Assembly: GCA_902168205.1 (NCBI GenBank)
Contig: CABHOK010000014.1
Span: 744,001-808,000 of the forward strand
Source: an uncultured Chitinophaga sp.
GTDB taxonomy: Bacteria > Bacteroidota > Bacteroidia > Cytophagales > Cyclobacteriaceae
Direction: 5' to 3'
DNA: 64,000 bases
The notes below the pieces were generated by a model that worked only from the letters and a program-made list of their open reading frames with translations, did no database searches and was not told where the DNA came from. Below, in pieces: positions 41,873 to 51,652 of the stretch (positions within the stretch are counted from its first letter, which is position 1; each line of letters begins with the position of its first letter). Made by a program: the position numbers and the translations under genes.

Positions 41873-44800
41873 ATGCTGAAACTCATTGCCAAATTATTCG
41901 GAACAAAATCGGAGAAGGACATCAAGCGCATCATGCCGTTGGTTGAACAGACGAAGCAGGAAGGCGAAAAACTGAAGTCTGTAAGCCATGATGAACTTCG
42001 TAGCGAAACGAAGAAAATTCAGGAGTTCATTAATTCAGAGCTTAAAGATATAGATGACCAGTTAGCAGCGCTTCATAAAAAGATAGCCGACAACCCGGAG
42101 CTTGAGATAAACGACAAAGATGCCATCTTCCAGGAGATCGATAAGATTGAACTGAATCGTAATAAGGAGCTTGAGAAAGTATTGATGAAGGTGCTTCCGA
42201 AAGCTTTTGCCATTGTGCGTGAAACAGCAAGACGCTTCAAGGAAAATGAATACCTCGAAGTATCGGTACAGGATTTTGATCGTCAGTTTTCAGTAGGTCG
42301 CGAAAATATTCAGATCGAAGGCGACAAAGCGAAGTGGTATAACAAATGGATGGCTGCCGGAAACATGATCACCTGGGATATGGTGCATTATGATGTGCAG
42401 ATCATCGGTGGTATAGTATTACACGAAGGTAAAATTGCCGAGATGGCAACGGGTGAAGGTAAAACACTCGTAGCAACGTTGCCGGCTTTCCTCAATGCAC
42501 TTGCCAAGCGCGGTGTACACATTGTAACGGTTAACAACTACCTGGCCACACGCGATAGCGAATGGATGGCCCCTATATTTCAGTTCCACGGTATCAGTAT
42601 AGATTGTATTGACAAGCACGAGCCAAACTCGAACGCCCGCAGAAATGCTTACCGTGCTGATATAACCTACGGAACCAACAACGAATTTGGTTTCGACTAC
42701 CTGCGCGATAACATGGCGCGCGAACCGGAAGAACTCGTGCAGCGGACACATCACTATGCCATGGTCGATGAGGTTGACTCGGTGTTGATAGATGAAGCAC
42801 GTACTCCATTGATTATCTCGGGTCCGGTGCCGCGTGGCGATCAGCATGAGTTTTACGACCTGAAACCACGCATCTATAAATTGGTGGAGGCTCAGAAAAA
42901 ACTTATAAACGATTACCTGACTACTGCTAAAAAACAAATTGCAGAGGGTAATGAGAAAGATGGTGGTCTCTCACTCTTCCGTGCACACCGCGCGATGCCG
43001 AAGTATAAACCACTGATTAAATTCCTGAGTGAACCAGGCTCAAAAGCTGTACTTCAAAAAACAGAGAATTACTATTTGCAGGATAACAAACGCAACATGC
43101 CGGAGGCCGACAAGCCTTTGTATTTTGTGATTGATGAAAAAGATAACAGTGTTGAATTAACGGAGAAAGGTATAGACCTGATTACCGGTGAAGGAGAAGA
43201 TCATAGCTTCTTCATCTTACCGGAGATTGGTACTGAACTAAATAAACTCGAACGCGACACTACACTCAACGATGTCGATAAGCTTCATAAAAAAGAAGAA
43301 CTTATCCGCGACTACCAGGTAAAATCACAACGCATCCACAGTGTTAACCAGCTCCTGAAAGCCTATACGCTTTTCGAAAAAGATACCGAGTATATCATTG
43401 TTGATGGTAAGGTAAAAATCGTTGATGAGCAGACTGGTCGTGTGCTGGACGGAAGACGTTACTCAGACGGATTACACCAGGCAATAGAAGCAAAAGAGAA
43501 CGTAAAAGTAGAAGATGCTACGCAGACCTACGCTACCATTACATTGCAGAACTACTTCCGCATGTATCACAAACTTGCGGGTATGACGGGTACTGCCGAA
43601 ACCGAAGCCGGTGAATTGTGGGATATATATAAGCTTGATGTTGTTGTTATACCTACCAACAAGCAGGCAGTTCGTAAAGATTATGATGACCTCGTATATA
43701 AAACCATGCGTGAAAAATTCAACGCGGTAATTGACGAGGTTGTAAAACTTACCGGTGAAGGTCGACCGGTACTGGTGGGTACTACATCGGTAGAGATATC
43801 AGAAGTAGTAAGCCGCCTGCTGCAAATGCGCAAGATCAAGCACCAGGTATTGAACGCAAAGCAACACCAGCGCGAAGCAGAGATTGTTGCTGAAGCTGGT
43901 AAGCCAGGTACTGTAACGATCGCTACCAACATGGCGGGTCGTGGTACCGATATCAAGCTTACCCCTGAATCAAGAGCTGCGGGTGGTCTCGCGATTATTG
44001 GTACAGAGCGTCACGAATCAAGACGTGTGGACCGTCAGTTGCGTGGTCGTTCAGGCCGTCAGGGTGATCCGGGTACTTCACAGTTCTATGTATCGTTGGA
44101 AGATAACCTGATGCGTTTGTTCATGCCGGAGCGTATTGCCCGCATCATGGATAAACTTGGTTTGAAAGAAGGTGAAGAGATTCAACACTCCATGGTGACA
44201 AGCTCTATTGAGCGTGCACAGAAAAAAGTAGAAGAAAATAACTTTGGTATACGGAAGCGTTTGCTCGAGTACGATAACGTAATGAACTCGCAACGCGAAG
44301 TGATTTACAAGCGCAGAAGAAATGCGTTATTCGGTGAACGTCTTGAGTTAGATATACTCACCATGCTGAACGATACCTGCGAAGACATGGTGATCAATGC
44401 TAAAAATGGCAATGATTATGAAAGTCTGCGCCTGAACGCATTGAGTATATTGGGTCTTGACTACGATATTTCTAAAGAGACTTTTGAGAAACTCGATCAG
44501 AATAAACTTGCTGACGATCTATACCACAAAGCGCTCGAACATTACCACAGAAAGAACAAGGCTATAGCAGAGAAAGCCTTACCGGTAGTTCGCGAAATTT
44601 CTAAAACACGCGGTGCTACGGTTGAAAATATACTGGTTCCGTTCAGCGATGGACAGAAGCAGATTGGTGTAGCGGCTGCACTGCAGAAGTGCGTAGAGAC
44701 CAACAATGCCGAGTTGGTGAAGTCGATGGAGAAGATGATTACCCTCGCTATCATCGATCAGCTCTGGAAAGAACACTTGCGTGAGATGGACGACCTGAAG

Positions 44801-45247
44801 CAGTCTGTTCAGAATGCTGTATACGAACAGAAAGATCCGCTGTTGATCTATAAGTTCGAAGGTTTTGAATTGTTCAAGCGCTTCATCGCGAAAGTGAACG
44901 AAGATACAATTTCATTCCTGCTAAAAGCAGATATACCGGTACAGGAAGCTGATGATGTTCAGGAAGCACGCGCCACACGTTCACGTGTACGACTGAATGA
45001 GCAAAAAGAAGAATCAAGATCATTGCTGAGCGGAGGTGGAAGCAGTAATAGCGGAGGCGGAAGCCCTCAGCAGCCACAACCCAACCGACCTCCACAGGAG
45101 AAAGTAATGCCGGTGAAGTCTGAGAAGATAGCGAACCGTAACGATAAAGTAAATGTGCAGTATCCGGATGGTCGTGTACTGCGTGACGTTAAATACAAAA
45201 AGGTTGAAGATGATATTATCAACAACCGCTGCGTTATAATCGACTAG
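41873..45247 (+). CDS. secA: Preprotein translocase ATPase SecA
   Basis: Motor of the Sec export pathway. 1124 aa, long for SecA but usual for Bacteroidota, which carry insertions in the helicase part. Walker A at about 191-198 (MATGEGKT), Walker [15 protein letters not shown], motif [30 protein letters not shown], and the helical scaffold/wing region [13 protein letters not shown]. The C-terminus has a Ser/Gly-rich linker ([19 protein letters not shown]) and a conserved terminal box with [20 protein letters not shown] instead of the Cys-rich zinc finger. A SPOR lipoprotein gene follows 12 bases later. Confidence 0.97.
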   Translation: MLKLIAKLFGTKSEKDIKRIMPLVEQTKQEGEKLKSVSHDELRSETKKIQEFINSELKDIDDQLAALHKKIADNPELEINDKDAIFQEIDKIELNRNKELEKVLMKVLPKAFAIVRETARRFKENEYLEVSVQDFDRQFSVGRENIQIEGDKAKWYNKWMAAGNMITWDMVHYDVQIIGGIVLHEGKIAEMATGEGKTLVATLPAFLNALAKRGVHIVTVNNYLATRDSEWMAPIFQFHGISIDCIDKHEPNSNARRNAYRADITYGTNNEFGFDYLRDNMAREPEELVQRTHHYAMVDEVDSVLIDEARTPLIISGPVPRGDQHEFYDLKPRIYKLVEAQKKLINDYLTTAKKQIAEGNEKDGGLSLFRAHRAMPKYKPLIKFLSEPGSKAVLQKTENYYLQDNKRNMPEADKPLYFVIDEKDNSVELTEKGIDLITGEGEDHSFFILPEIGTELNKLERDTTLNDVDKLHKKEELIRDYQVKSQRIHSVNQLLKAYTLFEKDTEYIIVDGKVKIVDEQTGRVLDGRRYSDGLHQAIEAKENVKVEDATQTYATITLQNYFRMYHKLAGMTGTAETEAGELWDIYKLDVVVIPTNKQAVRKDYDDLVYKTMREKFNAVIDEVVKLTGEGRPVLVGTTSVEISEVVSRLLQMRKIKHQVLNAKQHQREAEIVAEAGKPGTVTIATNMAGRGTDIKLTPESRAAGGLAIIGTERHESRRVDRQLRGRSGRQGDPGTSQFYVSLEDNLMRLFMPERIARIMDKLGLKEGEEIQHSMVTSSIERAQKKVEENNFGIRKRLLEYDNVMNSQREVIYKRRRNALFGERLELDILTMLNDTCEDMVINAKNGNDYESLRLNALSILGLDYDISKETFEKLDQNKLADDLYHKALEHYHRKNKAIAEKALPVVREISKTRGATVENILVPFSDGQKQIGVAAALQKCVETNNAELVKSMEKMITLAIIDQLWKEHLREMDDLKQSVQNAVYEQKDPLLIYKFEGFELFKRFIAKVNEDTISFLLKADIPVQEADDVQEARATRSRVRLNEQKEESRSLLSGGGSSNSGGGSPQQPQPNRPPQEKVMPVKSEKIANRNDKVNVQYPDGRVLRDVKYKKVEDDIINNRCVIID

Positions 45248-45259
45248 TAACTATATATT

Positions 45260-45781
45260 ATGGAAGGCTTAAAACAGATACTATATATACTTTCCACAAT
45301 AGCTCTTTTGGAGAGCTGTGCTTCGACTCAAAAGACGAGCACAGCTTCCCAGGGAGGAAAGTATTCGGAAGATCTTTCCGTGTTGCGTCCGAAAGTGGAG
45401 GTACCTGCCGAAACTACAACGACCACAACGCAGACAGACAATACAAAACCGACAACACAATTTGTTGAGCCTAAGTTAGCCGTAACACAAAAACTCGATG
45501 GTGTACTCGACAGCATCAACCACATTAACCTGAACCGTAGATTTGTAGAAGGCTATACTATACAGGTTTACTCCGGCAGACGCGAGGAAGCGCTTAGTGT
45601 AAAAAAGCAGATTGCTACTTCACTGCCCCGGTTAAATACAGAGATCCAGTTTACGGAACCTATATTTCGCGTAAAAGTAGGCAAATACTATAGCCGCATG
45701 GATGCGCAGGAAGATTATGCCTCCGTAAAACGCTATTTCCCGGCTGCGATTCTTATTCCGGAGAAGATTGTGATTCAGTAA
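45260..45781 (+). CDS. SPOR-domain lipoprotein
   Basis: 173 aa, lipoprotein signal with a lipobox-like LESC (C20), Thr-rich linker, then a SPOR domain at about 92-173 (FVEGYTIQVYSGRREEALSVKKQI, FRVKVGKYYSRMDAQ). SPOR domains bind denuded glycan strands at the division site. It is 12 bases behind secA, so they are co-transcribed. Ended by a hairpin at 45856-45882. Role in septal peptidoglycan is from the family. Confidence 0.88.
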   Translation: MEGLKQILYILSTIALLESCASTQKTSTASQGGKYSEDLSVLRPKVEVPAETTTTTTQTDNTKPTTQFVEPKLAVTQKLDGVLDSINHINLNRRFVEGYTIQVYSGRREEALSVKKQIATSLPRLNTEIQFTEPIFRVKVGKYYSRMDAQEDYASVKRYFPAAILIPEKIVIQ

Positions 45782-45855
45782 AGCTATATTTTTAGCTCAT
45801 TTTCAGATTTTACTTACTTCCAGATTGGTATTCCGGTAATTTTTTAAGCAGGTTC

Positions 45856-45889
45856 GGTTTTTGACAGTATTTTTGTCAAACCATTTTTT
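45856..45889 (+). terminator. Terminator after the SPOR gene
   Basis: GGTTTTTGACA (45856-45866) pairs with TGTCAAACC (45874-45882) with one bulged base and a 7-base loop, then ATTTTTT (45883-45889). It also argues against starting the next gene at the TTG within it (45861). Confidence 0.65.
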
Positions 45890-45893
45890 AAGC

Positions 45894-48392
45894 TTGAAAA
45901 CGTTTAAGAGGATACTTTTTTACACAGCGCTGACACTGGCAGTTATTTTTGTGTCGCTGGTGGTATCCGTGTTCCTGTTCAAAGACAAGATCATCAACCA
46001 GTTTATCGTAGAGGCTAATAAAAGCCTGAATACGCCCGTAAACATTGGTAAAATGAATGTTTCGCTCTTTGAGCAATTTCCACAGCTATCCATAGTTTTT
46101 ACCGATGTATATGTGGAGGATAGTCACCCCGGTAAATATCCGCTGCTTACCGCAGGGGTTATTTCGTTCCAGCTTAATCCTATCGAGGTGTGGAAAGGGA
46201 AATATACTATACGAGGTCTCAAAATCCGCGACAGCGAAACAAACCTCAAAGTAGATTCTGACGGAAAGAACAACTATACCATTCTGAAAGACTCCAAAGA
46301 AGATAAAAAGTCTACTCCGGGAACGGTAAGTTTCGAACTGAAGAATGTAAGTCTTACAAACACCAAGGTCCACTTCATCAACATCTCGGCTTCCGAGGAT
46401 CTCACCTTTACCAGCGAAGACCTCGTTGCATCTATCGGAACAACCAACAATATATATAACATCGATGCACACGGACAGCTAACCACCGAGAAAATCAATA
46501 TCGATGGTAATTCCTACCTGGCTAACAAATCGTTTATAGTAAATACCGAACTGGTATATAATGACGAACAGCGTAGCCTCACCATCAATCCTTCTACACT
46601 GAAACTGAAGCAGTCGGCATTTAAAGTACAGGGAACCTATAACTGGAAAGATGAAAATGTTATTGACCTGATAACCGAGGGAGAGAATACCGATATCCAG
46701 ACTATATTTTCATTATTGCCCGAGTCGGCGACAAAAAGCTTTGATAAATACCAGAGCAAAGGCGATGTATACTTTAAGTCGAAGTTGAAAGGTGAAATCA
46801 GTAAACGCAGAAGTCCATCGTTCTCGGTAGAGTTTGGTTTTAACGATGCCACTATATTTCACCCTGATTTTAAAACACGTATTGAAGGCGCAAGTCTCGA
46901 AGGGTCTTTTGCAAGCAGTAAAATTTCTGATCTGCGCGAGGCAACGTTAGTGCTTAAGAACATTAAAGGTGTGCTGAATGGTGAATCATTCGCAGCGAAC
47001 TTCGTGATGTCAGATTTCAAAGATCCCGAAGTGATGTGCGATTTTAAAGGTCGTCTGGATGCAGCATCGGTATTTGATTTTTACCCTGTGCAGACTATAA
47101 AAAATGTTTCGGGTTCACTGCTTGCCGATGTTTCATTCGAAGGAAAGATCGGGCTGTTGAAAAAGAAGGCAACCGCGCAGCGCGTATCCACACAGGGAAC
47201 TATAGAACTACAGAATATAAGTCTGTTGTATGGTAACGACAATGTGCCATTGCAAAACCTGAAAGGAAGTCTACAGTTCAGCAACAACGATCTTGCGTTG
47301 AGTAACGTGGCCGGTAAACTCGGTAACAGCGACTTTTTACTGAACGGATTTTTCAAGAACGTAATCACTTTCCTGTTGTTCGAAGATCAACCTATCGGTA
47401 TTGAAACCGACCTCAAGTCAAACTACATCGATCTTAACCAACTCTTCGCGATCAGCTTCAGCGAGCCATCATCGGGTAATGACCAGGAATTTACCTTTAA
47501 CATCTCCCGAAATATAAACCTCAACTTCAATTGCGATATAAAGACATTGAAGTATAAGCGTTTCCACGGAAGCAACTTGAAGGGTGATCTGCTGGTGAAA
47601 AATGAAATGGCTGTTTCGCGTAACATCACGCTCAATACCATGGGTGGTGCTCTATCATGTTCAGGTATAGTAGACGCCAAGAATAAAAAAGCGATTGATG
47701 TAGTGAGTACACTGAAACTTGATGGCATTTATATCGATAGTGTATTCTATGTATTCGAGAATTTTAAACAAGACTTTATACAAGATAAACATCTCAAAGG
47801 ACAAGCCTATTCTGATGTAAACCTGGAGATGGTGCTGAAGCCGGACCTGCGTCTCTTTCCCGAGACACTTATTGCAGATATAGGCGTTGTGATCAAGCGT
47901 GGTGAGTTGAACGATTTTGAGCCAATGCAAAAACTAAAGCGCTATATTAAAGATGACGGACTGAGTCATCTGCGCTTCTCGGATTTGAAAAACGATATAC
48001 ACATCGAAAATAAAACAATCTATATACCACAGATGGAAGTGCGCACCAATGTTACCAGTCTCAAAGTTAGTGGCACGCATACGTTCGATCAGCATATAGA
48101 CTATAGAATCATCACACCGTTACGCCAGGTGAAAACAGTTGACCTTGAAGCAAAAGATGCCATCGAAGAAGATGGCTCCGGACAAAGTAAACTATATCTG
48201 AAAATTACCGGCACCACCGATAACTATCGCATTCAATACGATACCGAAGCCGTTAAAAAGAAAATCGTAAACGACCTCAAGAACGAAGTAAAAGAACTCC
48301 GTGAAGCCTTCAAGAACAAGGGCACACAGAAGAAGAAGGAAGTAGAGCTGCAGAAGGATGAATACTTTGAGTGGGATTCGGAGCAGCCGTAG
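45894..48392 (+). CDS. AsmA-like outer-membrane biogenesis protein
   Basis: Large periplasmic protein anchored by an N-terminal helix (about residues 7-31) and containing AsmA-type beta-strand repeats (NIGKMNVSLFEQFPQLSIVFTDVYV at the start; GSHLKGD-like, IDVVSTLKLDG, and a C-terminal AsmA-2-like region with LRFSDLKNDIHIENKTIYIP). The start is uncertain: the TTG at 45894 is chosen because the upstream TTG lies in a terminator hairpin. AsmA-like proteins form lipid-transfer bridges between membranes. C-terminal tail KKKEVELQKDEYF is charged. About 832 aa. Confidence 0.85.
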   Translation: MKTFKRILFYTALTLAVIFVSLVVSVFLFKDKIINQFIVEANKSLNTPVNIGKMNVSLFEQFPQLSIVFTDVYVEDSHPGKYPLLTAGVISFQLNPIEVWKGKYTIRGLKIRDSETNLKVDSDGKNNYTILKDSKEDKKSTPGTVSFELKNVSLTNTKVHFINISASEDLTFTSEDLVASIGTTNNIYNIDAHGQLTTEKINIDGNSYLANKSFIVNTELVYNDEQRSLTINPSTLKLKQSAFKVQGTYNWKDENVIDLITEGENTDIQTIFSLLPESATKSFDKYQSKGDVYFKSKLKGEISKRRSPSFSVEFGFNDATIFHPDFKTRIEGASLEGSFASSKISDLREATLVLKNIKGVLNGESFAANFVMSDFKDPEVMCDFKGRLDAASVFDFYPVQTIKNVSGSLLADVSFEGKIGLLKKKATAQRVSTQGTIELQNISLLYGNDNVPLQNLKGSLQFSNNDLALSNVAGKLGNSDFLLNGFFKNVITFLLFEDQPIGIETDLKSNYIDLNQLFAISFSEPSSGNDQEFTFNISRNINLNFNCDIKTLKYKRFHGSNLKGDLLVKNEMAVSRNITLNTMGGALSCSGIVDAKNKKAIDVVSTLKLDGIYIDSVFYVFENFKQDFIQDKHLKGQAYSDVNLEMVLKPDLRLFPETLIADIGVVIKRGELNDFEPMQKLKRYIKDDGLSHLRFSDLKNDIHIENKTIYIPQMEVRTNVTSLKVSGTHTFDQHIDYRIITPLRQVKTVDLEAKDAIEEDGSGQSKLYLKITGTTDNYRIQYDTEAVKKKIVNDLKNEVKELREAFKNKGTQKKKEVELQKDEYFEWDSEQP

Positions 48393-48401
48393 AGCGGAGC
48401 C

Positions 48402-48530
48402 CGTTATTGGTTAGCAGTTATCCGTGAAATCGTTATCCGGCTGTAACAGGGGCGAGCGAAACCGTGGTTTGTATTTTCCTTTGAGAAACTTTGTGTCTCC
48501 TTTGTGCCCTGTGCGCAATGGATTTTAAAA
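48402..48530. repeat. Dispersed intergenic repeat, copy 1
   Basis: Words CGTTATT-GGTT, AGTTATCCGT and GCAATGGATTTTAA (48515-48528) recur in the same order at 62567-62665. It immediately follows the AsmA-like gene. Confidence 0.55.
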
Positions 48531-48577
48531 GTATTTTTTATCCTTCCTAAAGTATAGTTTAGATTTTCACGAACTGC

Positions 48578-48585
48578 TATATTTG
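48578..48585 (+). promoter_or_regulatory. TAnnTTTG box next to the XRE start codon
   Basis: TATATTTG lies 4 bases before the ATG at 48590, suggesting transcription starting at or near the ATG (leaderless message). Confidence 0.5.
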
Positions 48586-48589
48586 AAAT

Positions 48590-49039
48590 ATGACATCAAA
48601 AAGCCGTACTATACACCAGGGACGAAACCTGAAACGTTTCCGCGAAATGTTAGGCCTCAAACAGGAAGCTCTTGCCGATAAGCTTGGCGAGGATTGGTCG
48701 CAGAAGAAAATCTCCATGCTAGAGAATAAAGATGTTATAGATTCCGACCAACTCGAAGCCCTCGCTAAAGCACTAAATGTACCAGCCGAAGCCATCAAGA
48801 ACTTTGATGAAGAGAAAGCAATCTATAATATTCAGAATAATTACGAAGGCTCATATAACTCGGGCCCCAATAGTAACTATAATCATGAATGCACTTTCAA
48901 TCCATTGGATAAGTACATAGAAGCCGTTGAGGTAATTAAAAAACAAGCTGAAAAAATTGAACAACTCACCGAAGATTTACTCAAAGAGAAAGATGAGAAG
49001 ATAGCGTTGCTGCAGCGGATGTTGGATGTTGGGAAATGA
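48590..49039 (+). CDS. XRE-family helix-turn-helix regulator with coiled-coil tail
   Basis: 149 aa. Helix-turn-helix at about 12-70 (NLKRFREMLGLKQEALADKLG, KISMLENKDVIDSDQLEALAKAL). A linker rich in N, Y and G (NNYEGSYNSGPNSNYNHE) follows, then a C-terminal coiled coil (EKIEQLTEDLLKEKDEKIALLQ) that likely dimerises. The gene has A/T-rich codon use compared with its 5' neighbour. Downstream lie three 21-bp-spaced direct repeats that begin within its last codons. Followed by the TIGR04141/DUF6119-like gene 169 bases later on the same strand. Probably controls itself and perhaps that gene. Confidence 0.9.
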   Translation: MTSKSRTIHQGRNLKRFREMLGLKQEALADKLGEDWSQKKISMLENKDVIDSDQLEALAKALNVPAEAIKNFDEEKAIYNIQNNYEGSYNSGPNSNYNHECTFNPLDKYIEAVEVIKKQAEKIEQLTEDLLKEKDEKIALLQRMLDVGK

Positions 49040-49078
49040 AATGATAGTGTTGGGAAAGTAATTATAGTTGTTGGGATA
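49027..49078. repeat. Direct repeats with 21-bp period after the XRE gene
   Basis: TGTTGGGAAA at 49027-49036 and 49048-49057 and TGTTGGGATA at 49069-49078 are exactly 21 bases apart, that is two helical turns. They lie between the XRE and DUF6119-like genes, the first one overlapping the XRE stop. Confidence 0.7.
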
Positions 49079-49208
49079 TATTTTTTGATCCGTTAAAAAG
49101 CATTTTTGAATTTACATTCTTACTGAACAGGGCACTTGGGGCTTATTGCCAAGACTCTAAGTATACCGGTTCCAATAAGGACTTTTTCCTATACTTAACC
49201 CAGCTATC

Positions 49209-50798
49209 ATGACCGAAAAAAAGACTCATAAATTGAGCATTTACCTTCTTAAGAAGGATATTAAAAGGTTTGCCGATGCTTTACGAGATATAAAGAGTGT
49301 TCAAGAGTATAAATTGAAAGGAACACTTAAACTTGACGGTGCTATTTATGTTGGACAACCCAAAGAGAATCCGGCTTCGTGGGTAGATCTTCTTCAACAA
49401 GGAACAGATCAACAAATTCAAGATTTAAGCAATACTTCGAATCGAGCTATTGTATTTATGAAATCAGAGGATAGAATTTTCGCATTGCCGTTTGGCTTTG
49501 GAAAATTTCTTTTGCGGGATGATGTCATAGAGAGGGAATTTGGCCTTCGGACAACGTTAAATATTGTTGATGCTGATCGACTAAGGAGCATGAATAAGGC
49601 CAATGTAGATGATTTTACAACTCTCACAACGACACAAACTAGCAGAAGAGCTAAACCGCAACAGTTTAATTTAGACATTGTGCGCGATCTAATAAGAGGC
49701 GTGACAGGTGAGCCGTCTCCTGATTTTGAGGAACTTGGTTCAACTGTTACAGGAAGTGAAGGTATATACATTGTACCTGCATTGAATTTTGCAGACTTAG
49801 CATCACTCTTGCGTGCAATTGGTAGAGCATATAGAAGCAGAAGGTATAAGGCTAGGTTCGATTGGATTGATAATATTAAGGCTGAAAGAGATCCTTTAAT
49901 TATTGAGAAGCTAAAAGCATGCCTGGTTGAAGACTTGAAAACTAAAAATAACGAAATTATACATCTTGCTGCACCAGTACTCATAGACTGGGAAAGTTAC
50001 GAGGGGTTCAGCATTACTGAGCATGGCGACTTACATGTTGACCTAAATATCGATACTTATTATCAAGAAAAGGAATCGATTCTTGATAACTTGACTTGGG
50101 ACAAGCTTAAATCTCACAGGCTATTCATAAAATATGGAGATAGAAATGAAAGAATACCCACGCTTCTACTGCGATCAATAAATTATCAAAAGTACTTGGA
50201 TGGTCGTTTCTATGTGTTTGCATTTGGTCAATGGTATAAAGTAAATAAAAACTTTAGCGAACAAACTATTGACTATGTTCGCACAGTAGAAGAGTCCGAG
50301 TTGGAATTTATTGATTGTGAATCGACTTGGGATGAGAAGAGGTACAATGAGGAATTTGTGGCAAGTAACAGCAACTATTTACTTTTTGATAGGAAGCTTG
50401 TTAAGTCAGGTGCTTATAGATCCGATATCGAATTGTGTGACATTTTTGCAGAAAATAAAGAGTTTGTTCATGTTAAATTTAGAAGTAGTTCCAGCACCTT
50501 AAGTCACCTTTTTGCACAAGGTCGAATCTCATCTAATTTATTGGCGAGTGATATAGTGTTTCGTAAGAATCTTAGAGCACGACTTAAAGAACTTAACAAG
50601 TCTATGTCAATAATTCCAGAGAAAGAGGGTGCCTTCGAGCCTTCTAAATATATAGTGACCTTTGCTATTATTGCAGATGGGGATAAGACATTTGTAGAAA
50701 GCCTCCCATTTTTTAGTCTCTTGAACTTTAGACTTACTGTATCAGAGCTACGTTTGCTTGGATTTAAGGTGAAAATGAAAAAGATCAATCGTGTTTAA
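49209..50798 (+). CDS. TIGR04141/DUF6119-like sporadically distributed protein, 529 aa
   Basis: Large soluble protein that I recognise by pattern as the 'sporadically distributed' TIGR04141 family (DUF6119): the start KTHKLSIYLLKKDIKRFADAL, the LPFGFGKFLLRDDVIEREFGLR segment, later ISEHGDLH-like and FYVFAFGQWYKVNKNF stretches, and FVHVKFRSSSSTLSHLFAQG. Members occur patchily, on mobile or accessory DNA; I know of no established biochemical role. Codon use is clearly A/T-richer than the flanking SecA and AsmA-like genes, consistent with transfer. Followed tail-to-tail (14-base overlap) by the VOC-like gene. Preceded by XRE regulator and repeats. Confidence 0.75.
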   Translation: MTEKKTHKLSIYLLKKDIKRFADALRDIKSVQEYKLKGTLKLDGAIYVGQPKENPASWVDLLQQGTDQQIQDLSNTSNRAIVFMKSEDRIFALPFGFGKFLLRDDVIEREFGLRTTLNIVDADRLRSMNKANVDDFTTLTTTQTSRRAKPQQFNLDIVRDLIRGVTGEPSPDFEELGSTVTGSEGIYIVPALNFADLASLLRAIGRAYRSRRYKARFDWIDNIKAERDPLIIEKLKACLVEDLKTKNNEIIHLAAPVLIDWESYEGFSITEHGDLHVDLNIDTYYQEKESILDNLTWDKLKSHRLFIKYGDRNERIPTLLLRSINYQKYLDGRFYVFAFGQWYKVNKNFSEQTIDYVRTVEESELEFIDCESTWDEKRYNEEFVASNSNYLLFDRKLVKSGAYRSDIELCDIFAENKEFVHVKFRSSSSTLSHLFAQGRISSNLLASDIVFRKNLRARLKELNKSMSIIPEKEGAFEPSKYIVTFAIIADGDKTFVESLPFFSLLNFRLTVSELRLLGFKVKMKKINRV

Positions 50799-51543
50799 TT
50801 ATTTTTCGCCTTATCGGAGTTACCGGCAGCGGACTCCCAAACGTTCCATGCTTTTCACGAAGCAGATTCAAGTCACTTTCAGATATAGCAAGCAGGGCTA
50901 ACCTCGACTTACATTCAGCAGCCTTGATCGGATCATTGCTCGACTCAGCAAGTTCAATTCGCATGATCAATGCTTCCGCTATATCTATTGAATTTTCATT
51001 ATTAGTTCTCTTGAGTGCTGCATCCAGTGTCTTTATAGCGGCTTCGTCATCATTCTTGTAATCGCGAAATCGTATGGCTATAGCTATAGCACGTTGCAGT
51101 TTGCTTTGATTTTTGTTTTCCGCTTTCTCCCATGTTTCTTGGTCTTGTTCACTGCGACTGACAAAAATGATAGCGTTACCTGAAACGTCCGTTAACGTAA
51201 ATCGTGTAGTGTTCGGCTTCATTCGCGACACGCGTGGTATACCTGCATGGGGCACTCGCCCGATGTGTTGCTTCAGAAGTTGTGTTATTTCATAATAGAC
51301 ATCACCGGCATTGGGAACGGCGATGAGACAACCCGTATAAAAGTTGTTAGCGGCATCCATGCCTTTCAACCTGCCGAAGTGAAGCTGGTGACCACCGCGT
51401 TCAACAACACCATATTGATACGGATGTGTTTGCTTGTACGTGATTTCAAAGCCCAGCGCTTGCCAGAAATGGAGCGTTTCTTCTATTGATACACAAGGTA
51501 GTATAGGAATGGTTATCCACTCGGATGAATTTGATGCTTGCAT
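50785..51543 (-). CDS. VOC/glyoxalase-fold protein with extra C-terminal domain
   Basis: 252 aa. Residues about 8-130 are a bleomycin-resistance/glyoxalase-like VOC domain (WITIPILPCVSIEETLHFWQALGFEI, HQLHFGRLKG, TRFTLTDVSGNAIIFVSR). The remaining 120 residues are helical (IAIAIRFRDYKNDDEAAIKTLDAALK, ALIMRIELAESS) and resemble TPR-like repeats. The gene is divergent from the HxlR regulator, which suggests regulation by it. A TACTTTTG box at 51562-51569 gives a short leader. Function likely detoxification or aldehyde/electrophile sensing (inference). Confidence 0.82.
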   Translation of the reverse strand: MQASNSSEWITIPILPCVSIEETLHFWQALGFEITYKQTHPYQYGVVERGGHQLHFGRLKGMDAANNFYTGCLIAVPNAGDVYYEITQLLKQHIGRVPHAGIPRVSRMKPNTTRFTLTDVSGNAIIFVSRSEQDQETWEKAENKNQSKLQRAIAIAIRFRDYKNDDEAAIKTLDAALKRTNNENSIDIAEALIMRIELAESSNDPIKAAECKSRLALLAISESDLNLLREKHGTFGSPLPVTPIRRKIIKHD

Positions 51544-51561
51544 TTTGTTTCATTTGAGTCG

Positions 51562-51569
51562 CAAAAGTA
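51562..51569 (-). promoter_or_regulatory. TAnnTTTG box of the VOC gene
   Basis: TACTTTTG followed by C on the minus strand, identical to the ECF sigma promoter box. The palindromic operator (51594-51615) lies at its -33 side. Confidence 0.55.
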
Positions 51570-51593
51570 AATGCCGGAGCAATGCCTCGCCTT

Positions 51594-51615
51594 TTACATA
51601 CTTCTTTGTATGTAA
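51594..51615. promoter_or_regulatory. Palindromic HxlR-type operator
   Basis: Perfect TTACATAC-N6-GTATGTAA inverted repeat in the divergent region between the VOC and HxlR genes, adjacent to the presumed -33 regions of both promoters. HxlR-family regulators of the YodB/CatR/HypR kind bind TTAC...GTAA palindromes. Confidence 0.75.
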
Positions 51616-51652
51616 CCGGGAAAATTTCAGAGCGGGCAATATCTTTACAGTA

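Noticed and set aside
41740-41873. CCCC-TTTT-GGGG hairpin in the dapF-secA spacer
   Set aside because: The stem is only 4-5 bp and no T run follows; could be random.
49418-49984. 188-aa minus-strand frame inside the DUF6119-like gene
   Set aside because: Shadow of the plus-strand gene, with a hydrophobic Ser/Leu-rich composition and no start signals.
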